Source of the DNA: Alphaproteobacteria bacterium | GTDB taxonomy: Bacteria; Pseudomonadota; Alphaproteobacteria; UBA2966 | Length of the DNA: 49,330 nucleotides | Direction: 5' to 3' | Assembly (NCBI GenBank): GCA_018654745.1 | Contig: JABILA010000095.1 | Coordinates: 1 to 49,330, forward strand | Shown: positions 1 through 8,753 of the stretch, in pieces | Position numbering within the stretch: position 1 is the stretch's first letter | How the letters are laid out: each line of letters starts with the position of its first letter | Notes under the pieces: generated by a model | Database searches by the model: none | What the model was told of the DNA's origin: nothing | Seen by the model: only the letters and a program-made list of their open reading frames with translations | Made by a program: the position numbers and the translations under genes

Positions 1-163
1 CCAAAGGGGGATGTGCTCTCCTAACGGTGTGGATAAGGCCTTGCCAAGTAATTGCTGCATATTTTGAGACTTTCTTTGGTCGGAGAATCTCAAAGTATGA
101 ATCACTTCAGGGCTTTATCCTATTAAGTCGGGTACTGTGAGGCCGCATAGAAAGTTCTGGATT
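1..163. other. Left-edge region without a firm gene
   Basis: No gene can be called with confidence here. On the minus strand an ATG at 60 opens a frame that runs off the left edge (20 codons, beginning MQQLLGKALS), which could be the start of a divergent gene. On the plus strand a frame open from the edge stops at 138-140, overlapping a possible GTG start at 137 as GTGA; its peptide is not recognisable. A 7-bp inverted repeat (63-69 with 88-94) lies between them. All of this is weak; only sequence to the left could decide. Confidence 0.25.
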
Positions 164-973
164 ATGAGTAGAATGCCAACGGTATACATTCCGCATGGTG
201 GCGGGCCCTGCTTTTTTATGGAATGGGACCCGCCGGAAACATGGAATGAAATGGAAGGATATTTACGTCGATTACCCGAGGACATTGGGCAACATCCGCA
301 GGTAATAGTGATGATATCTGCACATTGGGAAGGTGAGGTACTTCAGGTTCAGGGGCAAGATCAGCCTGATTTGCTATTCGACTATTATGGATTTCCGGAT
401 CATACCTATGAGTTAACCTATCCAGCCCCTGGTTCACCTGATGTGTCGACACGGATTGCCTCGTTGCTGGAGCAAAAAGACCGCGATGTCGACATCGTCA
501 TGGATCGTGGTTTTGATCATGGAATGTTTGTGCCGATGAAGGTTGCCTGGCCCGGAGCCGACATTCCCGTCGTGCAATTATCGCTTTTGGCAGACCTTGA
601 TCCCGCATCTCACATTGCCATTGGGGAGGCCTTACAGCCATTGCGGGATGAAGGTGTTTTGATAATTGGCAGTGGGTACAGCTATCACAATATGCAAGCC
701 ATGGGTAAATTCATGCGCTCCGGCGGGGCCGCCGTATTTGGTGATGATTTCAACACCTGGCTGGTCGAGGCTTCGACGCAAGGTGATAGCCAAGCACGCA
801 ATCAGGCTCTGGTGAACTGGGCAGAGGCACCTGGGGCCCGTGATGCACACCCGAGGGAGGAACACCTCTTGCCACTACATGTTTGCGCCGGGGCGGCGGG
901 TAATGACCAGGGGCGTCAAACTTTTGAGGCCCGCACCATGGGCGCCATGTCGTCGGCTATACAGTTTGGCTAG
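164..973 (+). CDS. Class III extradiol ring-cleavage dioxygenase, LigB/DODA family
   Basis: This 269-residue protein belongs to the LigB superfamily, in the subgroup that includes 4,5-DOPA dioxygenase (YgiD): cytoplasmic enzymes using Fe(II) or Zn(II) with catechol-type substrates. The signature is all along the protein: an N-terminal IPHGGGP with a metal-type histidine, SAHWE near residue 50, GFPDHTYELTYPAPG, DRGFDHG around residue 117, SGYSYHN near 175 and a C-terminal HPREEHLLPLH. The size matches the family. The frame is open from a GTG at 137, but the ATG at 164 (or 173) puts the conserved strand TVYIPHGGG right at the N terminus as in relatives; no strong ribosome binding site decides it. 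The stop codon is shared with the converging gene as CTAG. The actual substrate is unknown. Confidence 0.85.
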   Translation: MSRMPTVYIPHGGGPCFFMEWDPPETWNEMEGYLRRLPEDIGQHPQVIVMISAHWEGEVLQVQGQDQPDLLFDYYGFPDHTYELTYPAPGSPDVSTRIASLLEQKDRDVDIVMDRGFDHGMFVPMKVAWPGADIPVVQLSLLADLDPASHIAIGEALQPLRDEGVLIIGSGYSYHNMQAMGKFMRSGGAAVFGDDFNTWLVEASTQGDSQARNQALVNWAEAPGARDAHPREEHLLPLHVCAGAAGNDQGRQTFEARTMGAMSSAIQFG

Positions 974-1332
974 CCGATACTTTCGGGGATGTGATCGGGA
1001 AAGATATGAACGCCGTCGTCGCCCAGGTTAACGTCGATGACTTCGGTGACGGCATTCACCGGAAGGGCTGAATACAAGTGCGGAAACTTTAACCCACCAC
1101 GTGATGCTTCCCATTTAAGGGCATCACCAAGCTTGTCGGTATCCGCAATCAACAAAGTCAGATTATCCTGGCCTGCTCGATGTTTGGCCGTACTGGCCCG
1201 AACAGTTTCCAGTCCAGAGAAATGAATGAACCCGTCAACCTTGTCCTGACTTGAGCCTTCATAGAATCCTGCTGCCTGTGCGGCCTGCCATTCATCTCTT
1301 TTACAAACATGGTAAATCCTGGCGCTGGACAT
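970..1332 (-). CDS. DUF952 family protein
   Basis: A 120-residue cytoplasmic protein of the DUF952 family, recognised from the N-terminal IYHVCKRDEWQAAQAAGFY, the GFIHFSGLETV segment and the C-terminal LPHLYS-like block (KFPHLYSALPVNAV) followed by acidic strands. The family has a compact alpha/beta fold; its biochemical role is not established, so none is assigned. The start at 1332 is preceded by AAGGCGG at a good distance. It converges on the dioxygenase gene and the two stops overlap in CTAG, leaving no room for a terminator between them. Confidence 0.75.
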   Translation of the reverse strand: MSSARIYHVCKRDEWQAAQAAGFYEGSSQDKVDGFIHFSGLETVRASTAKHRAGQDNLTLLIADTDKLGDALKWEASRGGLKFPHLYSALPVNAVTEVIDVNLGDDGVHIFPDHIPESIG

Positions 1333-1488
1333 GTTGCCGCCTTTGTCTGTGTAAGCCAGCGCGGACTATCGTGAATTCGTGTTCGAATTGCAAGTTGTAT
1401 GCATACAATCCCGGCGTTGACAGGGTCCAGGTTTGCAGGCAATGAAGAAACTGGCGTTCGCCATTATTTCTTCCACCCGGTATCTCTT

Positions 1489-2718
1489 ATGACAACGACT
1501 GACGACACAATCATACCACTTGATGGCGCCTACGCCTGGCGAAGGCTGGGTATTGCCTTGTTGCTGTCGACAATCGGTGGCATCGGCATGTGGTCAGTGA
1601 TTGTTGCTTTGCCTGTGATCCAGTCTGAATTTGGTGTCGACCGAAGCGACGCATCTTTTCCCTACACAGCAACAATGATGGGATTTGCGGTTGGCAATAT
1701 TATCATGGGAAAATTGTCTGATCGCTTTGGCGTGGTCGTGCCAATTGTGATTGGTGGTGTTATGTTGGGTATCGGTTACTTTGTCGCTGCCCAGGCAACA
1801 GAAATGTGGCATTTCGTTACCGCTCAGGCTTTGTTGATTGGCATGCTCGGTAGTTCCGCGACATTTGGGCCATTGGTTGCAGACACGTCACACTGGTTTC
1901 ATCGTCGCAGGGGTGTTGCCGTGGCCATTGTCGCCAGCGGTAATTATCTGGCCGGAACAATATGGCCACCTATTCTCCAATATGGCATGGAAACCATTGG
2001 CTGGCGTCAGACCCACATTCTGATCGGCCTGGGTTGCCTGGTAACACTGGTTCCACTGGCGTTCTTGTTGCGGCGAAGGGTTACGTTTGATGACAGTCCC
2101 GAACCCATCGCTGCTCACAGCGCCGGGGGTGTGACTCACGCTGCTGGCAATAATTTGCAAGGTATGTTGATTGTTGCCGGATTCGCATGTTGTGTGGCCA
2201 TGTCCATGCCTCAGGTTCATATGGTCGCCTATTGTGTTGATCTAAATTATGGCATGGCACGCGGGGCCGAAATGTTGGCATTGATGCTGGGGTGCGGCGT
2301 TGTCAGTCGCCTGGCATCCGGGTTTATTGCAGATGCTATCGGTGGCGTTGGCACCCTGATTGTCAGTTCTGTATTACAATGTCTGGCGTTGTTGTTCTAT
2401 TTACCCTTTGACGGTCTGACATCACTTTATATCGTCTCAGCCTTCTTTGGATTGGCTCAAGGCGGACTGGTACCGAGTTATGCAATCATCGTGCGCGAAT
2501 ATTTCCCGGCACGTGAAGCCGGTACCCGCGTCAGTCTTGTGCTGACAGCAACCGTTGTCGGTATGGCATTCGGAGGATGGATTTCAGGTGAAATATTTGA
2601 CCTGACCCAGTCTTACCAGGCAGCCTTTATGAACGGTATCGCATTTAATCTGGTGAACATGTCGATTGCGTTCTGGTTACTCATGGGCCGCCGTCGTGGC
2701 CGGCAACAGACCGCTTGA
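1489..2718 (+). CDS. Major facilitator superfamily transporter
   Basis: An inner-membrane MFS carrier of 409 residues with about 12 hydrophobic helices. The loop between helices 2 and 3 carries the MFS motif A (GKLSDRFGVVVP), repeated in degenerate form in the second half (SGFIADAIGGVG), and the fold looks like the oxalate/formate or monocarboxylate type (late motif AREAGTRVS before helix 11). The frame is open back to an ATG at 1399, but the extra 30 residues are polar and unlike a carrier, so the ATG at 1489 (MTTTDD, just before helix 1) is preferred. It converges on the enolase-superfamily gene, whose substrate it might import; that is inference from position only. The two genes end back to back in TGATCA. 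Confidence 0.85.
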   Translation: MTTTDDTIIPLDGAYAWRRLGIALLLSTIGGIGMWSVIVALPVIQSEFGVDRSDASFPYTATMMGFAVGNIIMGKLSDRFGVVVPIVIGGVMLGIGYFVAAQATEMWHFVTAQALLIGMLGSSATFGPLVADTSHWFHRRRGVAVAIVASGNYLAGTIWPPILQYGMETIGWRQTHILIGLGCLVTLVPLAFLLRRRVTFDDSPEPIAAHSAGGVTHAAGNNLQGMLIVAGFACCVAMSMPQVHMVAYCVDLNYGMARGAEMLALMLGCGVVSRLASGFIADAIGGVGTLIVSSVLQCLALLFYLPFDGLTSLYIVSAFFGLAQGGLVPSYAIIVREYFPAREAGTRVSLVLTATVVGMAFGGWISGEIFDLTQSYQAAFMNGIAFNLVNMSIAFWLLMGRRRGRQQTA

Positions 2719-3846
2719 TCAGTTTTTGAAACTCTCCAGCGCGTCTCTGTCTATTTCGATGCCAAGACCAGGACCATCAGGAATTGTCACAACGCCGTTA
2801 GCGTGTTCGATAGGTTTCTTCATAATTGCCTGACGGAAGGGGTGTTCTGAACGATCAAATTCCAACAAGGGCTCCCACGGACGTCGTCCCGGAGGATTAT
2901 GTGGCAACACGGCAAGAAGTTGCAGTGCGGCGGCGAGGCCAATACCGCTGCCCCAGACATGCGGTACATACCGGACCCCAAAAGCATTGGCCATATCCGC
3001 GATTTTTTTGCATTCACTCAAGCCACCAGCGGCCGCAGTGTCTGGTTGGAGATAATCAATAGCGCGTCGACGCAGAATTTCCCGGAAGCCAAACCGGGTG
3101 TATTCGCATTCCCCACCGGCAAGCGGAATATTGATCGCAGCCTTAATGGCGCAATACCCGTCGAGGTCTTCAGGCGCAACCGGTTCTTCGAACCAACCAA
3201 TGTCCAGTTCTTCTACTTGCTGGCCTAGTTTGATGGCGTCGACAGTGTCATAGCCGTGATTGGCATCAAGCATTAGTCCTGTGTCAGGCCCAATGGTGTC
3301 GCGTACGGCGCGGATCAGGGCAACGTCCTCACTGACTTCAAAACCGATTTTCAATTTTACAGCCGAAAACCCTTCTTCGACATATCCTGCAACTTCCTCA
3401 CAGATATAATCCATCGGATCGCCTTGGCGGGTACGGTAGGTTCCCGTTGCATAGGCCCTGACTTCGGTTCTCAAGGGGCCGCCCATCAGTTGATGAATGG
3501 GTGCGTTGAAATGTTTTCCGCGAATATCCCACAGAGCAATATCGATACCGCTGATGGCGCAAACAGGAACACCTTTTTGTCCCTGATCCCGAAACGCGGC
3601 GTACAGATCCTGCCAGATTTTTTCGCCAGCCAGGGGATCAGCCTCAATCAGCCAGGGTTTATACGCTTCAACCATTGCCGCTGCTGGCCCTGCTGGACCA
3701 AAACACTCACCCCAACCAGTCAGGCCAGTGTCCGTCGTGATTTCAACAATTGCACTGGCACGGGTTTGTGCCTCGCCAATGGCCCAGTGAAATGGCTCAG
3801 AGAGTGGCGCCTGTAGAATGTGGGTGGTGACGGCGGCAATTTTCAT
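2719..3846 (-). CDS. Mandelate racemase/muconate lactonizing-type enzyme (enolase superfamily)
   Basis: A 375-residue enolase-superfamily enzyme: an N-terminal capping domain, then a TIM barrel that abstracts a proton next to a carboxylate and stabilises the enolate with Mg2+. The active-site set matches the mandelate racemase subgroup almost residue for residue: K164 and K166 in KLKIG, metal ligands D194 (DANHGY), E220 (FEEP) and E246 (GGECEY), and the D269/H296 dyad (QPDTAAAGG and PHVWGSG). The subgroup contains racemases and sugar-acid dehydratases; the substrate cannot be told from sequence, though an acid sugar or hydroxy acid is likely. AGGAA precedes the start. It lies 9 bp behind the YchJ-like gene, so the two are probably co-transcribed. 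Confidence 0.88.
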   Translation of the reverse strand: MKIAAVTTHILQAPLSEPFHWAIGEAQTRASAIVEITTDTGLTGWGECFGPAGPAAAMVEAYKPWLIEADPLAGEKIWQDLYAAFRDQGQKGVPVCAISGIDIALWDIRGKHFNAPIHQLMGGPLRTEVRAYATGTYRTRQGDPMDYICEEVAGYVEEGFSAVKLKIGFEVSEDVALIRAVRDTIGPDTGLMLDANHGYDTVDAIKLGQQVEELDIGWFEEPVAPEDLDGYCAIKAAINIPLAGGECEYTRFGFREILRRRAIDYLQPDTAAAGGLSECKKIADMANAFGVRYVPHVWGSGIGLAAALQLLAVLPHNPPGRRPWEPLLEFDRSEHPFRQAIMKKPIEHANGVVTIPDGPGLGIEIDRDALESFKN

Positions 3847-3855
3847 CAGTAGTTC

Positions 3856-4341
3856 CTAGTTCGCACCACAGCATTTCTTGTATTTTTTTCCGGACCCACA
3901 AGGGCAGGGAGCATTGCGACCAATTTTTTCCACAGTACGGGTTTCTGCTTTTGGATTCATGACACAATCCGAAAAAACCCAGCGACCTTCTTCACGTGTA
4001 AACATGGCCAGCTCGTGATGTGTGATCTGATCCTTACCTGCTTTATAGCGTGCAACAAATTCAACAGTGCCGGTTTCGTCATCTTCTCCACCGTCAGATG
4101 AATTACGGACTTCGAGGCCTTGCCATTTAGTATTGGCAGCCGAGGCGTTGAAGTCTTCAACATCAAAGTCTTTTTGCTGCTCTGTCGAAAGCGTCGCGGC
4201 CAGGTAGTCGCCGCGGCCAAGGGCAAATGCCGAGTAGCGGGAGCGCATCAGTTTTTCGGCAGTTGGTGCTGCTTCACCATCCAGATACTGGCCGCAACAA
4301 GTTTCGAGCGTGGCGGTAGAACCGCAAGGGCAAGTGGTCAT
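3856..4341 (-). CDS. YchJ/UPF0225 family protein with two SEC-C zinc motifs
   Basis: A 161-residue protein with a SEC-C zinc-binding motif at each end (CPCGS...CCG at residues 4-17 and [14 protein letters not shown] at the C terminus) around an NTF2-like central domain with the conserved [11 protein letters not shown] block. This is the YchJ (UPF0225) architecture. SEC-C motifs bind zinc and, in SecA, contact SecB and ribosomes; the job of YchJ itself is not settled. AAGGAC precedes the start. The gene is 9 bp upstream of the mandelate racemase-type gene; the pairing is probably transcriptional convenience. Confidence 0.85.
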   Translation of the reverse strand: MTTCPCGSTATLETCCGQYLDGEAAPTAEKLMRSRYSAFALGRGDYLAATLSTEQQKDFDVEDFNASAANTKWQGLEVRNSSDGGEDDETGTVEFVARYKAGKDQITHHELAMFTREEGRWVFSDCVMNPKAETRTVEKIGRNAPCPCGSGKKYKKCCGAN

Positions 4342-4432
4342 TCGGCGTCCTTAAACAAATAGGGGATAATTGAAAAACATTCCTGCTTGCTTACAGATAT
4401 CGTCAGGTAACAGCAAGTCCCGGCAGAATATG

Positions 4433-5722
4433 TCAGGTCCGTTTATCAAGAAAACGCTGTGCCTTGATGCTTTGTTCAAATTCCTGCGCGAGGCTGCCGC
4501 GATCCAGAATATTGACACCGGCAGTTACTTCGAAGGTATTGCGAATGTTGATTTTAAGTTCGTCCTGAATTTGTTCTGTTGGTATATCTCCGCGCACCTC
4601 GATAAAAACATCAAGGTTTTCCAGATCTTTTTGCGTCGATAATTCAACCTTGAAATCCGCAATATTATCATTACCGAACATGAAATCTTCGAATTCCGTG
4701 TGGTTCATATTGATGCCACGGACCTTGAAGAAACCCGCTGTGCGGTGTGTGTGTTTAATGACGGGGAAAATGGCGTAGGGGCCGGTGCTATCGCCTTGTT
4801 CGCACCATGTTACGATATCGCCTGAATTCCACCGAATGAAGGGTGTGGCATGGTTGGTCCAAAGGGGTGTGACAACCAATGTACCCGGAACACCTTCAGC
4901 CACAGGCTCAAGGGTCTCTTCATCAAGTACCTCGATATAAAACATATCTGTGAAAACCAGAAACCCGTCATGGGCATTGCCTTCACAACCCATCATTCCT
5001 GCTTCAGTCATGCCGAAACCGTCGTAGAGTTCAGCGCCCCAGATATTTTCGATCTTTCGGCGTTTGGCATCCGTGACCTGTTCAGCAGAGCAAATCAGTG
5101 TCTTTACGGATCCATTCGCCAGATCGATTCCTTCGGCCTCGGCCATATTCGCAAGATGCAGTCCATAACTGCTCATCCCCATCCACATGGAAGGTTCAAG
5201 CATTTTCAGCAAATTGATCTGGGCCTGTGAAGGTGTCGAATTTCCTGCACCAGCCCAGTTCACACCGATGCCCAGGGACTGCGCGGCCCGTGCCATCAAG
5301 GTACCTACCGGATGTATACCCAGAGGAAATGAGTCGTGAACTGTATCTTCTGCCGTTGCACCTGCACAATCATAAACGCGGGCGAAAGACAGGCGGCCGT
5401 ATTCCATATCTTTGAATGTTCTGGGATAAAATAGCGGTGTGCCGGTCGATCCGCCTGACCGCCATAATTCGGCGATGTCCCTACGCGGCGCATTGCAAAA
5501 TTTATTCAGAAAGTCCTGCGGTGGGATCGCCCGCAGCATTTCCTTGTCCAGAATTGGAATGCGGTTCCATTCTGCGGGATCATCCAGCCGATCAAGGTCG
5601 ATATCTGCGGGAATGCGACCCTTATGGAATGGAGATGCAAGCGCACGTTCAACCGCCACCCGTTTTCGCTCAGTCTGAATGTCCTGGATCTGTGCTTTGC
5701 TGGTCGGGATTTTCAGGGGCAT
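4433..5722 (-). CDS. PaaK-like adenylate-forming CoA ligase
   Basis: A 429-residue member of the phenylacetate-CoA ligase branch of adenylate-forming enzymes, which activate a carboxylic acid with ATP and transfer it to CoA. The phosphate-binding loop is RSGGSTGTPLFYP (about residues 89-100), the adenine-binding block is YDGFGMTEAG (about 235) and the hinge to the C-terminal domain is the RTAGFFKVRGINM stretch, which replaces the usual GRTDDMLIVRGVN of PaaK; the C-terminal domain is present in full. It is the last gene of a three-gene unit: the upstream Fe-S protein ends 3 bp before its start. The acid it activates is unknown; no phenylacetate catabolic genes are nearby, so the name paaK is not justified. 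Confidence 0.8.
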   Translation of the reverse strand: MPLKIPTSKAQIQDIQTERKRVAVERALASPFHKGRIPADIDLDRLDDPAEWNRIPILDKEMLRAIPPQDFLNKFCNAPRRDIAELWRSGGSTGTPLFYPRTFKDMEYGRLSFARVYDCAGATAEDTVHDSFPLGIHPVGTLMARAAQSLGIGVNWAGAGNSTPSQAQINLLKMLEPSMWMGMSSYGLHLANMAEAEGIDLANGSVKTLICSAEQVTDAKRRKIENIWGAELYDGFGMTEAGMMGCEGNAHDGFLVFTDMFYIEVLDEETLEPVAEGVPGTLVVTPLWTNHATPFIRWNSGDIVTWCEQGDSTGPYAIFPVIKHTHRTAGFFKVRGINMNHTEFEDFMFGNDNIADFKVELSTQKDLENLDVFIEVRGDIPTEQIQDELKINIRNTFEVTAGVNILDRGSLAQEFEQSIKAQRFLDKRT

Positions 5723-5725
5723 GAT

Positions 5726-6730
5726 CTAACTTTCTGTCTGTTCTGAACGTTTGCCGATCCAGCGGATCTGTGCCGCGTGGGAGGCAGGCAAGTTTCCCTT
5801 GCTCTCTTCAGAAATCATGTTCTGCAACCTGCTTTGTTTGTCAGCGTTGTCTTCAGCGATGTCGTTCAGAACATCCGCCAACATCGTTTCATAATCTTGA
5901 CCGACCGGGCAAACATCCTGGCAACGCCTGCACCCGGTTATGACGCCAGCACCGCGCAATGTGCTTTGCCAGATGTTGAAGCTTTCTTCCGAACGCACAA
6001 GTTTCACCTGTGCTTCACTGTCCGGTGCTTCCAGAACCTTTTGCAGGAAATCCGAAACTTCCTTGAAGCCATGCGGAGATCGGTAGCGGTCACAACCTTC
6101 CCAGTCCCGATCCCAGTGCTGGACAACATCGCCAGGGCAGGCCTTGAGGCACCGTCCGCATTCAGGTCCGTGGCACAATGCTTCTGTGCGACGAGAGTCT
6201 GGTTCAACATCAACTGAACAAAGAATCACCGTTACCATCAACCGGGGACCATATTCCGGCGTCAGCAACTGGCCGTTCAAGCCAAGGTTTCCGAGACCAG
6301 CTTCGACGGCGGCATGATTTGCGGACAGCAGAGGAGAAAGGTGCTCCGCCGGCTTGCCAAAATAAAGCCAGGGGTCAACATGGGTCGGTGGAATAATCAG
6401 CGCCGGGTATCCCATTTTCTCCAGCCACAAAACCGTTTCCAGCGCAGCTTCTTCCAGCATCGTCATCGTGATTTCGTCGTTGTAATATTTGTGACGTTCA
6501 TTCCAGCGGGTTAGTCGTGTCGGTCCCGACAGCAATCGCTTGCCCAGAACAATCGCCCGGCCACCATCGTAGTCAGTCACGTCTGAAGGCCGCCGCGGAT
6601 TTGCCGGATCAGGTGGAAATTCGTTCATCACTTTACCGTCGGCAATGCCAACAATATCAGCGCCAAAGGATTTCGCCTGATCTTTTATCTGATCCGGTGT
6701 AAGGGGTGCTTTGAATACAGCGTCCATCAA
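5726..6730 (-). CDS. 4Fe-4S double-cluster protein, QueG/reductive dehalogenase-like (copy 2)
   Basis: A 334-residue cytoplasmic protein of the fold shared by epoxyqueuosine reductase (QueG) and reductive dehalogenases. An N-terminal helical domain (GADIVGIAD) is followed by the cobalamin-domain signature EAGLGNLGLNGQLLTPEYGPR (about 140-160) and two 4Fe-4S motifs: C-x4-C-x2-C-x3-CP in CHGPECGRCLKACPGD and C-x2-C-x3-CP in CRRCQDVCPVG. No Tat or Sec signal is present, unlike respiratory dehalogenases. It shares long blocks with the next gene (5-prime side), so the pair arose by duplication. Neighbours are that paralogue (19 bp away) and a CoA ligase (3 bp away). A reductive step on an activated organic substrate is plausible; substrate and true B12 binding are inferred, not shown. 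Confidence 0.75.
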   Translation of the reverse strand: MMDAVFKAPLTPDQIKDQAKSFGADIVGIADGKVMNEFPPDPANPRRPSDVTDYDGGRAIVLGKRLLSGPTRLTRWNERHKYYNDEITMTMLEEAALETVLWLEKMGYPALIIPPTHVDPWLYFGKPAEHLSPLLSANHAAVEAGLGNLGLNGQLLTPEYGPRLMVTVILCSVDVEPDSRRTEALCHGPECGRCLKACPGDVVQHWDRDWEGCDRYRSPHGFKEVSDFLQKVLEAPDSEAQVKLVRSEESFNIWQSTLRGAGVITGCRRCQDVCPVGQDYETMLADVLNDIAEDNADKQSRLQNMISEESKGNLPASHAAQIRWIGKRSEQTES

Positions 6731-6749
6731 TTTCTGGTCCTGAACATGA

Positions 6750-7814
6750 TTATTTATCTTCTACAGCGGAGGCTGCCATCAAACGGGCTTGTTTCTCGCG
6801 GAAGGCGTTTCGAACCTGTTTGGCAGCTTTACCGGAATAACCATCAGGTCCGACCCAGCGGATATTCCAGTCATCCAGTCCTGCAATGATTTCACTGTTT
6901 TTACGCGCAGATTTGAACATCTCACCCTTGGCAATTTTTTCGTCTGTAATTTCGGGGATGTCTTTTTGATCGTCGGCCAGAAAAGCATGATAGTCGGTAC
7001 CAACAGGGCAGACGGCCAGGCAACGCGGACAGTCACCGAACGAGCCGACAACGCGTAGTATGCCTTGCCAAAAACCGAAGAGATCACGGGAGACCAGCAT
7101 CTCCTTCTTCTCTGCCTTGTCCGCTTTGGCGAAGCGCTGCAGCATTGACGTAACCGTCATGTAGCCAAATTCCTGGGCAAACTGCGCACAGGCCGGTTTG
7201 TTGATGTCGAAGTGACCAACGGCGTCGCCCGGGCAGGCATGAAGGCAGCGCGAGCAGCCTTCGCCGACACAGACTTGCTCCTGCATGGGCTCGTCTGCCT
7301 CCAGTTCTGCTTCTGTGAGAACACCTGTCAGGTAGAGGCGGGGGCCGTATTCCGGTGTCAGAATATTTACTTCCAGTCCGAAATTTCCAAGGCCTGCTTC
7401 AATGCCTAAATGCCGTGTGCTGAGGTACCCGTAACTGGCCCTCTTCATATTCCAGTCAGTTTCCTGGGCGGCGGTGACAAAGCCTGGGTGCCCATTGCTT
7501 TCCAACCACATCGCCAGTTTTGTTGCGACCTTATCCATGCGCCGCAGGATGACCATGTCCATATATTGAACCGGCACCATTTGTTTGCAGCGAAAAACAG
7601 CGGCTGGAATGTGCTGTACGATCACGACAACGCTTTTGACGTGGGGGGATATGCGGTCGGGTGTTTGCGGATATTTTGGATCAGGCGGAAAGGCGTTCAG
7701 GACGTCGGCGCTGGCGATGCCAACAAGGTCTGCCCCGAGTTCAAGGGCTTTGGCTTTTACAGTCTCAGCTGTTAAGGGCTGTTTCCGGAAATCAGACATG
7801 GCAAATGTTTGCAT
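6750..7814 (-). CDS. 4Fe-4S double-cluster protein, QueG/reductive dehalogenase-like (copy 1)
   Basis: A 354-residue paralogue of the following gene and first gene of the three-gene unit. The domain order is the same: GADLVGIASADVLNAFPPDP at residues 28-47, the signature EAGLGNFGLEVNILTPEYGPR near 140-160, then CVGEGCSRCLHACPGD and CPRCLAVCPVG as the two 4Fe-4S motifs, ending in the shared IRWVG. The C terminus carries an extra Lys/Arg-rich tail (about 30 residues) absent from copy 2. The start may be the ATG at 7814 or the one five codons in (MSDFRKQ). Retention of all cysteines in both copies suggests two working proteins, perhaps a heterodimer. It is divergent from the solute-binding protein gene at 7977. 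Function is not established. Confidence 0.75.
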   Translation of the reverse strand: MQTFAMSDFRKQPLTAETVKAKALELGADLVGIASADVLNAFPPDPKYPQTPDRISPHVKSVVVIVQHIPAAVFRCKQMVPVQYMDMVILRRMDKVATKLAMWLESNGHPGFVTAAQETDWNMKRASYGYLSTRHLGIEAGLGNFGLEVNILTPEYGPRLYLTGVLTEAELEADEPMQEQVCVGEGCSRCLHACPGDAVGHFDINKPACAQFAQEFGYMTVTSMLQRFAKADKAEKKEMLVSRDLFGFWQGILRVVGSFGDCPRCLAVCPVGTDYHAFLADDQKDIPEITDEKIAKGEMFKSARKNSEIIAGLDDWNIRWVGPDGYSGKAAKQVRNAFREKQARLMAASAVEDK

Positions 7815-7976
7815 TGGGAAGTCAGAAAATCAACTCACCTGGCGTAAAAACGGAACCTGAGACCTGTGAGGAGATTTGTGCTACTGCTTGATGATCGACA
7901 GTAATTTTCTGTTATTGTGGTGATATTGATCTGGCAAAATAGATGTCCGCCGCTTCCCTGTTTTAGAGAAACCCCC

Positions 7977-8750
7977 GTGAGCACCTATCCCTGGTTGAAA
8001 ACGTTTGTTCTGGCTGTTGCAACGCTGCAAGTTGTTGCCATGAGCGCTCGTGCCGATGACATCCGGTTTACGACCATGATGCTTTCACCCTACGGTTTTA
8101 AGGATACCAAGGGAGCGAATTCTGGCTATCTGTTCGACATTGCCAACGCCATAGGTATTGAGGCCAGCCTGACAATTGTTAATCAATTGGCCCCCGTCAA
8201 GAGACTTCATCAACAGTTGGTCAAGGGAGCAGTGGATTGTACCCTGGCGGCCAGAATCCCGATAACCGAGGTCTATCAATTGGTCGAACCAATTGGAATT
8301 TCTGTTTCGTTGGTTGTCATACCGGCAGCCGGGATCAAACTGGAAAAATATGAGGACCTTGTTGGCAGGCGGATCGCAGTTGTTCAGGGGACATTGGGGG
8401 CATATGCGAAATTTGCGACTGATGAGCGCCTGGAAAAATACATGACCAGTGGCTATCGCGAAAATATGCTTATGTTGAACAGGGGCAGGGTAGATGCGGT
8501 TTTTGGTGCGTGGGGCAGTTTGATGTTTAACAACCGAAAATTGGGATTTACTTCCGAAAGCGTGGGTGACCCGCTGATATTAAGTCAGACACCCATGTGG
8601 CTGGTGTGCTCTAATAATTTGAATGATGCCTCGAAGCTGAAACGCCTCAAGCAGGCGACACGCCGTCTACGAGAAAATGGTACGATAACCTCTATCCTTA
8701 GCAGTTATATCGGGCGTACGCTGGAGTCTGCATTCAATAAAGCAGACTGA
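7977..8750 (+). CDS. Periplasmic solute-binding protein, SBP_bac_3 type
   Basis: A secreted binding protein of the polar amino-acid/ectoine-type family (PF00497), 257 residues. The start is taken as the GTG at 7977, which follows AGAGAAA and gives a proper signal peptide (VSTYPWLKTFVLAVATLQVV...SARA) cleaved near residue 26; a longer frame from 7917 has a polar N-terminal extension. The mature protein shows the family pattern: GYLFDIANAIG, LVKGAVDCTLAARIPITE and LVGRRIAVVQGTLG. No permease or ATPase gene is adjacent, so it may be an orphan receptor for a transporter elsewhere or a chemosensory ligand-binding protein. The next gene starts 3 bp after its stop. Confidence 0.8.
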   Translation: MSTYPWLKTFVLAVATLQVVAMSARADDIRFTTMMLSPYGFKDTKGANSGYLFDIANAIGIEASLTIVNQLAPVKRLHQQLVKGAVDCTLAARIPITEVYQLVEPIGISVSLVVIPAAGIKLEKYEDLVGRRIAVVQGTLGAYAKFATDERLEKYMTSGYRENMLMLNRGRVDAVFGAWGSLMFNNRKLGFTSESVGDPLILSQTPMWLVCSNNLNDASKLKRLKQATRRLRENGTITSILSSYIGRTLESAFNKAD

Positions 8751-8753
8751 CAA

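Noticed and set aside
1..163. Plus-strand gene ending at 140 with GTGA overlap to a GTG start
   Set aside because: The 45-residue tail matches nothing known and the dioxygenase starts better at 164; kept only as an edge note.
4433..7814. Assignment as respiratory reductive dehalogenase operon
   Set aside because: No Tat signal, no RdhB-like anchor gene, and the ligase neighbour argues for a cytoplasmic pathway.
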